From Bacillus inaquosorum KCTC 13429 (GTDB lineage: Bacteria; Bacillota; Bacilli; Bacillales; Bacillaceae), in NCBI RefSeq assembly GCF_000332645.1, contig NZ_AMXN01000002.1, positions 248,001 through 312,000 on the forward strand: 64,000 nucleotides of DNA, given 5' to 3'. A model generated the notes under the pieces. The model saw only the letters and a program-made list of their open reading frames with translations, searched no databases and had not been told where the DNA came from. The position numbers and the translations under genes were made by a program. Shown piece after piece: positions 17,428-25,848 of the stretch; the first letter of the stretch is position 1; each line of letters starts with the position of its first letter.

Positions 17428-17886
17428 ATGAGTATCGAAATAAAAGCAGTAACTGATAATAATCGTGCCGCAATTCTTGCTCTACATGTCAGCGAGAATC
17501 AAGCATCATATATTGAATCAACAAAAGTATGTTTAGAGGATGCAAAAGAATGTCACTATTATAAACCTGTCGGACTTTACTATGAAGGAGATCTAGTCGG
17601 TTTTGCAATGTATGGATTGTTTCCTGAGTATGATGAAGACAATGAGAATGGGAGAGTCTGGCTTGATCGATTCTTTATTGACGAACACTATCAGGGAAAG
17701 GGATTAGGAAAGAAAATGCTTAAAGCTCTTATTCAGCACCTTGCTGAGCTATATAAATGTAGGAGAATTTATTTAAGTATATTTGAAAATAATATTCATG
17801 CTCTATGCCTTTATCAGAGGTTTGGTTTTCACTTTAATGGTGAACTCGATTTTAACGGCGAGAAGGTAATGGTAAAAGAACTATAG
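17428..17886 (+). CDS. bltD: Spermine/spermidine N-acetyltransferase BltD
   Basis: 152-residue GNAT acetyltransferase. The acetyl-CoA loop is EHYQGKGLGKKMLKAL, and the C-terminal part has the NNIHALCLYQRFGF block. BltD acetylates polyamines and in B. subtilis 168 is co-transcribed with the polyamine exporter gene blt. Here no blt gene precedes it. The upstream region (17142-17427) shows only an AAGGAGA site and no BltR-type operator. Confidence 0.8.
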   Translation: MSIEIKAVTDNNRAAILALHVSENQASYIESTKVCLEDAKECHYYKPVGLYYEGDLVGFAMYGLFPEYDEDNENGRVWLDRFFIDEHYQGKGLGKKMLKALIQHLAELYKCRRIYLSIFENNIHALCLYQRFGFHFNGELDFNGEKVMVKEL

Positions 17887-17976
17887 GTTCTTAGAGGGTT
17901 TCCATAAAGCCATTTCAAAATTAGGCAAATTAATAAAAAAAGATTTAGTATTCTGGCTTTCTCTATTTCTTATACA

Positions 17977-18014
17977 GGAGATTACATATTTAAGAAGACT
18001 AATATGTAATCCCC
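17977..18014. terminator. Hairpin after bltD
   Basis: GGAGATTACATATT (17977-17990) pairs with AATATGTAATCCCC (18001-18014), 14 bp with one wobble pair. It lies between the convergent bltD and MFS genes and resembles the hairpin at 3837-3880. Confidence 0.5.
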
Positions 18015-18078
18015 ATTCCTAAACAACTATCGCAGCCAACCAGTTCCACAATTTTACTGTTCACAAAACAATTTGGGC

Positions 18079-19359
18079 TCATTTTTTACCTCCACGAGAC
18101 CATACCACCACTGGAATGAGCAATAAGGATAAAATCCCTCCAGTAAATGATAATGTTAGGAAACTTGAACCTGCCACAATCATCCCAGACAATGCTCCGC
18201 CAGCAGCTCCTGACAACGCAATCAGAACATCCACTGTACCTTGAGTTTTAGCACGTGTGGCCGTTTCAGTTGAATCAACAATAAGTGCAGTCCCACTTAT
18301 CAAACCAAAATTCCATCCTAATCCAAGTAAAGAAAGAGCAATGACGAGAAGAACCATAGAATCTCCTGGTGCAAATGCTGCCATTAAGCCTGCCAGAAGT
18401 AACGTCGTTCCAGAAGCAATCGCCATTGCAGTACGTCCCAGCTTATCAACAAGAACACCTGTAACCAGTGAAGGGAGATACATGGCACCTATATGAAAAC
18501 CAATGACAAGACCGACTGCACCCAAGCCATGTCCATGATGACTCATATGGACTGGTGTCATTGTCATAATAGCCACCATTACAATTTGGGTAAGAACCAT
18601 AATCGCAGCACCAACAATTATGCCTCTTTTGTTTTCTGTGTGCTCGGTTGTTTCCAAATGTCCTTTATCACTAGGTTCTTGGTTGGTCACTTCGATTGTT
18701 CTTGCTATCACTAATGGATCTGGACGAAGCATGATGAAAAGGACAACACCTGCTAAGATATATGCTGCTGCTGCTAAAATGAAAGGGCCAGCAAGTGATG
18801 GAACACCAATAGAACGAGCAAAATTCCCCATGACATTCACTAAACTTGGACCCGCAACTGCGCCAAATGTTGTAAAAACCATCGTAATACTTACAGCAGT
18901 CGCCCGCTGTTTATTATTTGCTAAGTCCGTACCTGCATAACGAGCTTGTAAATTTGTCGCTGTTCCAGCACCGTAAATAAGCAATGAAGTAAATAACAAG
19001 AAAATACTATTTATGATGGCTGCAATGATGACTCCTATTGCTCCAAGTCCGCCAATCACAAAGCCAGCTGAAAGACCTGTACGGCGGCCATAGCGTTGAG
19101 ATAGTCTCCCGACAAATAATGCAGATCCTGCTGATCCTAAAGTAAATAAAGCAGAAGGCAGACCAGCAAACGCATCTGTACCAAGCATTTGCTGTGCTAT
19201 AAGCGCTCCGACAGTAACTCCTGCCGCAAGCCCTGCACCGCCAAAAATTTGTGAAATACTTACAACAAATAAAGTACGCTTGTATAATGCTTTTTGTTTT
19301 TCTGGAGAACTGATGTAACTTTGTAATGAAGCTGTTTGAATGTCTGTTGTTTTTAACAT
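18079..19359 (-). CDS. MFS exporter
   Basis: 426 residues with 12 predicted membrane segments. The MFS signature loop is VGRLSQRYGRRTG between helices 2 and 3, and a second-half equivalent is GVLVDKLGRTAM. A histidine-rich loop (HMSHHGHGLG) faces one side near helix 7. It is adjacent to a MocR regulator on the same strand, with a terminator between them, so it is separately transcribed and probably controlled by that protein. Substrate unknown. Confidence 0.85.
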   Translation of the reverse strand: MLKTTDIQTASLQSYISSPEKQKALYKRTLFVVSISQIFGGAGLAAGVTVGALIAQQMLGTDAFAGLPSALFTLGSAGSALFVGRLSQRYGRRTGLSAGFVIGGLGAIGVIIAAIINSIFLLFTSLLIYGAGTATNLQARYAGTDLANNKQRATAVSITMVFTTFGAVAGPSLVNVMGNFARSIGVPSLAGPFILAAAAYILAGVVLFIMLRPDPLVIARTIEVTNQEPSDKGHLETTEHTENKRGIIVGAAIMVLTQIVMVAIMTMTPVHMSHHGHGLGAVGLVIGFHIGAMYLPSLVTGVLVDKLGRTAMAIASGTTLLLAGLMAAFAPGDSMVLLVIALSLLGLGWNFGLISGTALIVDSTETATRAKTQGTVDVLIALSGAAGGALSGMIVAGSSFLTLSFTGGILSLLLIPVVVWSRGGKK

Positions 19360-19430
19360 ACTCTGACCTGCCTTTCGTAAAGCCTAATTATATAAACCTC
19401 CCTCTAGATGTGGATCATCATAACACGCGC

Positions 19431-19462
19431 AAAAAAGCCATACAATATAATAATTGTATGGC
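19431..19462 (-). terminator. Intrinsic terminator of the MocR gene
   Basis: GCCATACAAT (19437-19446) pairs with ATTGTATGGC (19453-19462). On the minus strand the stem is followed by TTTTTT. It separates the MocR transcript from the MFS gene. Confidence 0.8.
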
Positions 19463-19470
19463 GAACAATA

Positions 19471-20859
19471 TTAGGTAATACCGTTTATCAAACGTTTAAG
19501 GATCATTAATCCTTGCTCAAGCTCTTCGATTGTTTTTGGTGCACATACAGAAACCCTTACAGCCCTTTCCGGACAACTATTTCCCACTACAAAGCGTTCA
19601 GCCGCATACACTTGCACTCCATGCTGTGCAGCTAATTCTTCAAATTCAGCACCAGTCATTTTACCCGGCAACAACAACCAACGAAAAATGCCTGTTTCTA
19701 CACCTAAACATGTATAGTCCGCAAAATATCGGTTGACGATTTGGTTTCTGCGAATGGTTTGTTTCCGATGCCCCTCAATTAAGACTTCAAATTGATTTGA
19801 TACAATCGTGCGTGCAGTAAGTTCAGCTAATAGCGGGGAAACGGTTATATTTAAATTATAGAGCGCCTTTGACATTTGCTCCTTAAATTGACTCGGCACT
19901 GCTACATAGGCCAGTCGCAGCCCTGGTGCTAACGACTTTGATAAACTTGCAATATGGATAACCTGTTCCGGCGCGAATGATGCAAGTGCTGGAAGTGGAT
20001 TTTTGTTGAGAAGATGGTACGATGCATCTTCAATAACAAACAGATTATATTTCTTTGCAATTTCTGCAATCATTCTTCGTTTCTCAACAGACATAAAGGA
20101 AGCTGTCGGATTATGATAATCTGGGATCAAATAAATGCCTTTAATATTTTCATTTTTACACGCATATTCAAGTGACTCCGGACTCATTTCATAGTTCTCT
20201 GATTTTATCGGTACGATTTGCACACTAAGCATTGATGCAACAGTTTTTAATCCAGGGTATGTATGATGGTCAACACCAATGCGATCTCCAGGCTTACAAA
20301 GACTCGCCAATGCAGCAGCAATCGCATTTTGCCCCCCATTTGCAAATAAAATGTGATCAACGGCTGTTTCAAATCCGCCTCTTCGGATTAGCTTTACAGC
20401 TGCATCCTTTTGCCAAAGGCTTTCGCCTGCCCGACCATAACCAAACCATTTTCCGTAATCTTCATCTTGCAGCATGTTTTTTAGTTGAAGTAACAGGGGC
20501 TCGTAAGAAGCATTATCAGGCAGTGTAGCTCCCATTTCAATTAAATGTTTCGGCTTTGTATCCTCAAGTAAATACGCATTTGATAACGCATCGTATGATA
20601 CAAATGTGCCGCTTCCTACAGATGCACTTAGCAAGCCCTTTAACTCGCAAACTTTAAACGCTTTTGAAATGGTACTTACGTTTAAATCCAAATAATCAGC
20701 CAGTTCTCTCTGTGGAGGAAGTTTTGTTCCAGGTAATAAAACTCCGTTTACGATATCCTGTTCCAATTGCCCTGCAAGTGCTTTATAGATAGGCTTTTCC
20801 GTTTTATCAATCGATGGCTTCCAGCTCATCGGATAGTTTTCAAAAGAATTAATCGGCAT
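19471..20859 (-). CDS. MocR-type regulator (GntR HTH + aminotransferase domain)
   Basis: 462 residues. The N-terminal GntR winged helix (LPGTKLPPQRELADYLDLNVSTISKAF) is followed by a type I aminotransferase-like domain that binds pyridoxal phosphate. The expected lysine is in IHIASLSKSLAPGLRLAY, and the NPTAS and Asp contact blocks are visible. The ATG at 20859 is preferred over the one at 20868 because AAGGA is then eight bases away. It probably controls the neighbouring MFS exporter in response to a PLP- or amino-acid-related ligand. Confidence 0.85.
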   Translation of the reverse strand: MPINSFENYPMSWKPSIDKTEKPIYKALAGQLEQDIVNGVLLPGTKLPPQRELADYLDLNVSTISKAFKVCELKGLLSASVGSGTFVSYDALSNAYLLEDTKPKHLIEMGATLPDNASYEPLLLQLKNMLQDEDYGKWFGYGRAGESLWQKDAAVKLIRRGGFETAVDHILFANGGQNAIAAALASLCKPGDRIGVDHHTYPGLKTVASMLSVQIVPIKSENYEMSPESLEYACKNENIKGIYLIPDYHNPTASFMSVEKRRMIAEIAKKYNLFVIEDASYHLLNKNPLPALASFAPEQVIHIASLSKSLAPGLRLAYVAVPSQFKEQMSKALYNLNITVSPLLAELTARTIVSNQFEVLIEGHRKQTIRRNQIVNRYFADYTCLGVETGIFRWLLLPGKMTGAEFEELAAQHGVQVYAAERFVVGNSCPERAVRVSVCAPKTIEELEQGLMILKRLINGIT

Positions 20860-20929
20860 GATACGCATCCTTTTTCACTCAATTATAAGAAGGTGCTGTT
20901 TATAAAACAATGATAATACTCTATCATAG

Positions 20930-21097
20930 GATTGTCGGGCGGTTTGGACTTGATTTAAAGAAGGAAAAAACGCAGCGGGAGATTGCCAAAGAACTCAGTA
21001 TTTCGTGCAACTATGTATCGCGGATTGAAAAGCGGGCGCCGATGAAGATGTTTCATAAGTTTATCGGGCAGAGAAGGAGAAAAGGAAGAAAGCGAGT
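20930..21097 (+). pseudogene. Decayed second copy of the spoIIIC/sigK 3' end
   Basis: From gattgtcgggcggtttgg onward this matches spoIIIC 6813-6980, encoding [20 protein letters not shown] and the region 4 helices with several substitutions (for example SISCNYV for GISRSYV). It loses frame near FHKF through a single-base deletion. No start signal or upstream sigma-factor sequence is present. Together with spoIIIC it brackets a 13.9-kb accessory block. Confidence 0.85.
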
Positions 21098-21207
21098 CGG
21101 CTGCATATTCAATAATTTCATTTATATCTACTCATTTTTTTCATCTGCATTTATGATGAACATGCTTCCTTCATCTCCATTCCCAAATCGGGGTGACCTC
21201 ATATAAC

Positions 21208-21309
21208 ACACTTGCATCAGGAAGATTAACAAGAGATTGGTCGGAAACAACACATCATTTTGAAAAGGAACAAATTCAAAAAGATACGTATAATGCAACG
21301 ATCAGTTAG
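21208..21309 (+). pseudogene. Aldo/keto reductase fragment
   Basis: The frame LASGRLTRDWSETTHHFEKE matches the middle of the aldo/keto reductase encoded at 40757-41737 (LASGRLTREWSETTHRSETD), then ends in a stop. No start or flanking reductase sequence remains. It is a relic of a paralogous gene. Confidence 0.65.
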
Positions 21310-21419
21310 GAGTACAGATTAGACTAAAAACTTATTTTATACACAATTAAACTATCATCACTATCGAATAAGCTCGATCAGCATATCATGTACTATCCTC
21401 TTTTAAGGAAGGTGATGTT

Positions 21420-21497
21420 ATGCGGTCATTTCCATTAATTGTGGTGCTATTCATCCTATTAATTATCGTTGGGACATCTTTCTTTGGCAGCTATTAA
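21420..21497 (+). CDS. YjcZ-type small sporulation/membrane protein, 25 aa
   Basis: An ATG after AAGGAAGGTGATGTT starts a 25-residue peptide with the family signature PLIVVLFILLIIVG, a single membrane helix. YjcZ-family peptides of Bacillus have this core, usually preceded by Gly/Tyr-rich residues, and several are made during sporulation. The glycine-rich start is missing here. A good terminator follows directly. Confidence 0.65.
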   Translation: MRSFPLIVVLFILLIIVGTSFFGSY

Positions 21498-21522
21498 GAA
21501 CTCACCTTGCCCCATATCCATC

Positions 21523-21557
21523 AGACGCCATAAGAAATCTTTATGGCGTCTGTTTTG
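21523..21557 (+). terminator. Intrinsic terminator
   Basis: AGACGCCATAA (21523-21533) and TTATGGCGTCT (21541-21551) form an 11-bp stem followed by GTTTTG, just after the YjcZ-type gene. Confidence 0.75.
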
Positions 21558-21689
21558 TTATGTGATTAACTCCAAATGCTGATAAAGTTTCTGAACCAGG
21601 CCATTTTTACAAATCTTCATCTTTCTGAAGCTGTATATCGAGCTTTAGTTTTTTAAAATCGTCCCCAATGTTTGCTTAAAAATAATTCA

Positions 21690-22082
21690 CTATTGTTTTA
21701 GAAGCCATTTTATACGATCAGCTGAAGTGATGTAGTGTAGCAATATAAGACAAAAAAACATGATACCAACCGTTTTTGCATTACTAAAATAAAGCGCTGC
21801 AACAGCCATTGTGAAGATCAATAATTCAATAACTAATCTTGTTAGCCCGTTTATGGCTATTACAGTTTGTCCACTTCGACTAGGATCATTAGGCACTGCA
21901 AACACGGACCAGATCACCATAACTACAATCGGTAAAACTAATGATAGAACATATTTAAAAAAACCATTAAAGTGGGTCCATGCAAACACACCTATGGAAA
22001 TGAGTGCAGCGATTTCAAGGGCGAATCTTAAAAATAAATTCGTTTGATTCAGTTTTCCCAACTCCTCTGTATTAAAAAGCAC
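21690..22082 (-). CDS. yrdB: YrdB, DUF2568 membrane protein
   Basis: A small integral membrane protein with four hydrophobic segments (ALEIAALISIGVFAW, LSLVLPIVVMVIWSVF, LLIFTMAVAALYF, IMFFCLILLHYI) and the family's VPNDPSRSG block between helices 2 and 3. Function unknown. The frame opens at a GTG (22082), but a GAGGAG site lies nine bases before an in-frame CTG at 22052 (giving NQTNLFLRF), so the true protein may start there. It follows the small gene at 22109-22264 and probably forms an operon with it. Confidence 0.75.
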   Translation of the reverse strand: MLFNTEELGKLNQTNLFLRFALEIAALISIGVFAWTHFNGFFKYVLSLVLPIVVMVIWSVFAVPNDPSRSGQTVIAINGLTRLVIELLIFTMAVAALYFSNAKTVGIMFFCLILLHYITSADRIKWLLKQ

Positions 22083-22108
22083 CCCGCAGGAGATGCTCTT
22101 TCTCTACT

Positions 22109-22264
22109 TTATTTCAGCGTATAAAAGCTTTTCTGTTCTTCCTCTTTAGACTCTATTGGAGTTTTCGGAGAGATCATCTCCACTTTTAAAGATATGACAC
22201 CGACTGCTGCTGTTACCAATGCTCCGATTAATGCAACAATTATAAGTATAATGAAATATGACAA
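22109..22264 (-). CDS. Small membrane protein, 51 aa
   Basis: The TTG at 22264 directly follows AGGAGGGGAAAAG and is chosen as the start; a longer frame has no ribosome binding site. One membrane helix (IILIIVALIGALVTAAVGVI) is followed by a short charged tail (ESKEEEQKSF). It lies upstream of yrdB on the same strand. No family recognised. Confidence 0.55.
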   Translation of the reverse strand: MSYFIILIIVALIGALVTAAVGVISLKVEMISPKTPIESKEEEQKSFYTLK

Positions 22265-22394
22265 CTTTTCCCCTCCTATCAGATAATTATCCAAATAGTC
22301 AGGAAGTTGTCTACAATTCACGGAATTTGTCGAACGATACTATGGAATAAAACCATAATTTGTTGGTCCTCAAATTAATAACATCTAATAGTAA

Positions 22395-22425
22395 AAGAAC
22401 CAATGGCTAAAAACCCTTGGTTCTT
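22395..22425. terminator. Hairpin, probable terminator
   Basis: AAGAACCAA (22395-22403) pairs with TTGGTTCTT (22417-22425), downstream of the pseudogene at 22472-22723 on the minus strand. Confidence 0.45.
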
Positions 22426-22471
22426 CAGATAACCAGAATATTCCAAGGATGACGTTCGTTCACCTAGAATA

Positions 22472-22723
22472 TTAAAGCACTTCCTTGACCTTACTTCCTT
22501 CTTCATCATTTTTTATTACCTGATACTCTTTCTCCCAAAAATGTGCATTCTTTATCCCTAGTTTTTCCGGATCAAATACTGGATCTCTCCCCTCTTTTTT
22601 CGGACATAGAGAAGTTGTAAAAACTGGTTTCCAATTTCCCTATTGTTTTTCGGAATATATGCCTCCTTCAAAGCTAAGAGCTGTTCCTGCTAGAAACGCT
22701 AATAGATAAGAGAAATAACGCAT
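22472..22723 (-). pseudogene. Fused gene remnants: YdcZ-type N-terminus plus a transporter C-terminus
   Basis: An ATG at 22723 with AAGGATCATGTA upstream begins MRYFSYLLAFLAGTALSFEG, the first helix of YdcZ/DUF606-type exporters, and stops at 22640. In the next frame the family continues as KTIGKLETSFYNF, so a frameshift is evident. In yet another frame the stretch to 22472 encodes DPVFDPEKLGIKNAHFWEKE and a short tail, resembling the cytoplasmic end of a sodium:alanine-type symporter, although that assignment is weak. Two deletions appear to have been joined here. Confidence 0.5.
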
Positions 22724-22836
22724 TACATGATCCTTCTTTTCATTTTGTGAGGGAATGTTCTTTATGGACTTTGTTGATGAAAGAGAAAGTTGAAATACCT
22801 TTTCAGAGTGAGATGAATCGGGGCTTAGAAATATAA

Positions 22837-22868
22837 ACCGCAAAGCTTTCTTGAAGAAGCTTTGCGGT
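22837..22868. terminator. Perfect 12-bp hairpin
   Basis: ACCGCAAAGCTT (22837-22848) is complementary to AAGCTTTGCGGT (22857-22868). It lies downstream of the flavin reductase gene (minus strand) with no strong T run, so termination is plausible but unproven. Confidence 0.5.
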
Positions 22869-22993
22869 CTAAGGTTTCTTTTTGCTTAGTTTAAGTCAAT
22901 GGATTTCCAGCGGAATCCACTGCACCCCAAGGCATAGTGGTTTTATGAGCATTGTATGCCACGTAACAATGAATGTGGAGGAACCTGAATGTT

Positions 22994-23569
22994 TCAATCA
23001 GTTTTGGAATAAAAGTCGTGTTGACGTTCCTCTGCTTTACTATTTAATATTCGGTAGCTAGACTTTCCAATATGAAGCGGAATATCTAATTTTTCTAAAT
23101 TTGGCATTCCATTTTTTAAGAAAAGCTCTTTATCTTGATATCTCTGTAAAACTTCTCCCACAATCCACTCTTGATCGCCCAAAGTGGATATACTGTGTAC
23201 TTTACACTCATAAGCAAAATACGCATCAGTTAAAATCGGTATCTCAGCTTTTAGCCCTTCTTCGTATTGAATATTAAATTCTTCAAACTTATTTATATCT
23301 CTGCCACTGTGGGTGCCTAATGCTTGGATGAATTCCGAACATCTCCCTGGAAGGAAATTCACACCGAAAACACCACTTTTCTCAATCATTTTGTAAGTAT
23401 ATGTCTCTTTGTTTACTGATATCCCATACATTCCAGGAGAAGATCCGATATACGTATGCCAACCGGAAGCCATTGCGTTTTTTTCACCTTCATATTGAGC
23501 CGTAACTACAGCTACCATTCCAGGGTAGGCATACCAAATCGGTTCATCTATCGGTGCTCTCATATTCAT
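22994..23569 (-). CDS. Flavin reductase-like, FMN-binding split-barrel protein
   Basis: 191 residues with the flavin reductase-like fold: VAVVTAQYEGEKNAMASGWH near residue 18, then YGISVNKETYTYKMIEKSG and FGVNFLPG. Such proteins bind FMN and either supply reduced flavin to a partner oxygenase or reduce small molecules. AAAAGGAGCG precedes two candidate ATGs (23569 and 23563). No partner oxygenase is adjacent, so the substrate is unknown. Confidence 0.75.
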   Translation of the reverse strand: MNMRAPIDEPIWYAYPGMVAVVTAQYEGEKNAMASGWHTYIGSSPGMYGISVNKETYTYKMIEKSGVFGVNFLPGRCSEFIQALGTHSGRDINKFEEFNIQYEEGLKAEIPILTDAYFAYECKVHSISTLGDQEWIVGEVLQRYQDKELFLKNGMPNLEKLDIPLHIGKSSYRILNSKAEERQHDFYSKTD

Positions 23570-24012
23570 CGCTCCTTTTGTTTTAGATTCATTTTTTATT
23601 AGAATTGGAGATACGATAAAACGTGTTTGAACGTAAACGCTATCAAAAGCTAAAGCAGCACGTACAGCTCTAATATGATTAACTTCATTATTCTGAGGAG
23701 TCTATCTTCCTTCACCATACTTTTGAGCTAATTTGTCACTTCAAGGCTGGTGTGCTTTAATTAGGCTTTTATTAACAGCAGTGAACTGTTAAATAACTTC
23801 TTCTCTCATTCATTACGTCCATTGATGACATAACGAACGGATATTTAAGTAAACAACAACCTTCTGCGTCATGTAAATCATTCTTGTTTTGGGCAGGTAA
23901 AGCCTTTTCCCTTTATTAACGGCGAAACGGAAAACTTAAAATCCCGTTTCACTTGAAGATCATGTAGAAATTAGTTGGTTCTAAGTATTCTAGGTTGGTT
24001 TTTTCATCATGT
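23570..24012. other. Intergenic stretch without an intact gene
   Basis: On the minus strand just before the flavin reductase a short frame (encoding NHIRAVRAALAFDSVYVQTR) looks protein-like and may be the end of a deleted gene, but I cannot name it. The rest shows no supported feature. Confidence 0.3.
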
Positions 24013-24921
24013 TTAAAAGATCCAGTTAAATGGGGCTTTATCCTTTTTATTGATATCCCCCAGTAATGGAAGTCGCTGCAACATATTTTGTAAGTTATAC
24101 GCATCCCATGGAAAATGTTCTGTAATCCCTAATCCTGCAACATCATGGGCTTTGGCTACATCTTGAAGCACCCGTATAATTGTTTCGATGCTGGATGCTT
24201 TTGGAGCTTTTCCAACCATTTCATCGTAAGTATCAGGATTCGCAATTAAGAGAGAACGGAATTCCCTTAGGTCCAGTACATCTAAATCAAAATGAACGAT
24301 AACCTTAGAAGGTTTGCGTGAATCCAGCCACTGAAGTACCTTGGAACTGTCTTCTTCAATATCATCTGGGGTTGCAATATCGAATTTCATATTCTGTAAC
24401 GGTTTAGAGTGAAGTGCTTCCATCATATCGTTCAACCCGACAAACAATACCTGTTCCGGTTTAAATGGACGAGGTACCTCAGCGACGAATTCCTTATCAC
24501 CGATACCCAGCAAATTAGCAAGTACATGAGCATGGTGGTTTGGCCAATCCTCAGGAATGGAGACGTCAGGATGTAAATCGACCCATAACAAAGCAGTATC
24601 TCCATCGTATTTTTCGTTTAAGTATGCAAAAGGAGCAAGTTCTACACCGCAATCGCCGCCAAGAACGATAACACGATCAGGCCTGTGCTTTTGAATTAAG
24701 CTTTTGGCAGATCGAGCTTGCTTTAATAAAACACTCCTGCCAACAATCCCCTGCTCTTTTTCAAGGCACACATCTAAATCGACAGGTACTTCTTCAAATG
24801 GACCATTCGTTTTAGGAGCAAGCCAGTTTAATAAGTGTGCTCCGAGTACGTACGGAGGGTTGTTGCCGCCTTGCCATTGCGGCATGAGTAATCGAAGTGT
24901 CTTATCTTCTTTATTTGTCAT
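24013..24921 (-). CDS. Arginase/ureohydrolase-superfamily protein, atypical metal site
   Basis: 302 residues from the ATG at 24921, chosen because AAGGAAGG is nine bases upstream. Ureohydrolase motifs are visible but altered: VLGGDCGVE where the family has GGDHS, WVDLHPDVS for the DxHxD block, and HFDLDVLDL for the DxDxxD block, with GLGITEHFP near the end. The histidine normally bridging manganese is replaced by Cys, so hydrolysis of arginine itself is doubtful. It has its own MerR-type promoter (24965-24995) and lies downstream of bltR on the same strand. Confidence 0.7.
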   Translation of the reverse strand: MTNKEDKTLRLLMPQWQGGNNPPYVLGAHLLNWLAPKTNGPFEEVPVDLDVCLEKEQGIVGRSVLLKQARSAKSLIQKHRPDRVIVLGGDCGVELAPFAYLNEKYDGDTALLWVDLHPDVSIPEDWPNHHAHVLANLLGIGDKEFVAEVPRPFKPEQVLFVGLNDMMEALHSKPLQNMKFDIATPDDIEEDSSKVLQWLDSRKPSKVIVHFDLDVLDLREFRSLLIANPDTYDEMVGKAPKASSIETIIRVLQDVAKAHDVAGLGITEHFPWDAYNLQNMLQRLPLLGDINKKDKAPFNWIF

Positions 24922-24964
24922 CTTATACACCTTCCTTTCAAATATTCATAAGAATGATGAACAA

Positions 24965-24995
24965 ATCATAAACCCTATAGCAACTATAGGGTCAA
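24965..24995 (-). promoter_or_regulatory. MerR/BltR-type promoter of the arginase-like gene
   Basis: On the minus strand TTGACC (24990-24995) and TATGAT (24965-24970) are separated by 19 bases, the long spacer typical of MerR-activated promoters. The spacer carries the dyad CTATAGttgCTATAG. Twenty-seven of 31 positions match the orphan promoter at 26044-26074. Confidence 0.7.
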
Positions 24996-25002
24996 GGGTT
25001 AG

Positions 25003-25848
25003 TTATTTTTTTAGCACTCTTAATTCTGTGAGGAAGTTTTCTTCTCTTAATGAGTTAAAGTCGATTGGAAGAGAAACTTGATATACTTTTCCCTCTGTTT
25101 GGATGCCATGAGATTCAATATATTGATAAAGTTTTTGATAATATTCATCATAATTTTTTGCAGACCAATCAAATGCGATACATACATATTCACCGGACGG
25201 TATCGTATCTAACCTTATGTTTTTTTCTACTATGTCTATCTTTTTCTCCTTGCAAACAGCCGTATAAATACTGTTGCAATAAATGTCACGAGAATCCTTA
25301 TAGGGCTTGAAATCATAAATGAATCCATAATAGTTATCTACTACATCTCCTATTTTTTCTAGAACATCAGCCAGCTTTCTGTAATACAAATCTGATTGAT
25401 TATGAGGATTAACTTGAGGCGTCTCTACTTTTAATATTGTTTGTTCATCTATATACCGAAAATAAACGAAACCTTCATCTTTTTTACTGCATATGTCTAA
25501 TTGTTCATTAAGCTGATTCCTTCTCCTATGAAGTAATTGACGGGCACGTTCGAGTTTTTCCATTTCTTGCACAATAACGCTTTCTTGCTTCTCAAGAAAT
25601 TGCTGCATATGTTCAGGGGTACAAGTAGATGAGGTGAAACGCTTGATTTCTTCCAGAGGCGTTTTCATATATTTTAGATACTTGATAATATCTAAATAAA
25701 AGAACTGTTTAACATGGTAGTACCGATAGCCATTATCCTGATCTGTATAATAAGGCTTGAAAATTCCGATCCTATCATAATAGCGCAATGTTTGAATTGA
25801 GATGTTATTTAGACGGGCTGTTTCTCCAATTGTAAAATATTCCTTCAT
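25003..25848 (-). CDS. bltR: MerR-family multidrug-sensing activator BltR
   Basis: 281 residues from the ATG at 25848 (AAGGAAGAGATTG upstream). The N-terminal MerR winged helix (FTIGETARLNNISIQTLRYY) is followed by a coiled-coil dimer helix (EKQESVIVQEMEKLERARQL) and a GyrI-like C-terminal drug-binding domain (VCIAFDWSAKNYDEYYQKLY). BltR and BmrR activate exporters when they bind cationic drugs. The sequence fits what I recall of BltR, but the exporter gene blt is absent. The two MerR promoters flanking this gene are its likely targets. Confidence 0.7.
   Translation of the reverse strand: MKEYFTIGETARLNNISIQTLRYYDRIGIFKPYYTDQDNGYRYYHVKQFFYLDIIKYLKYMKTPLEEIKRFTSSTCTPEHMQQFLEKQESVIVQEMEKLERARQLLHRRRNQLNEQLDICSKKDEGFVYFRYIDEQTILKVETPQVNPHNQSDLYYRKLADVLEKIGDVVDNYYGFIYDFKPYKDSRDIYCNSIYTAVCKEKKIDIVEKNIRLDTIPSGEYVCIAFDWSAKNYDEYYQKLYQYIESHGIQTEGKVYQVSLPIDFNSLREENFLTELRVLKK

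Noticed and set aside
20232-20528. Plus-strand frame within the MocR gene
   Set aside because: Shadow of the aminotransferase-domain coding sequence.
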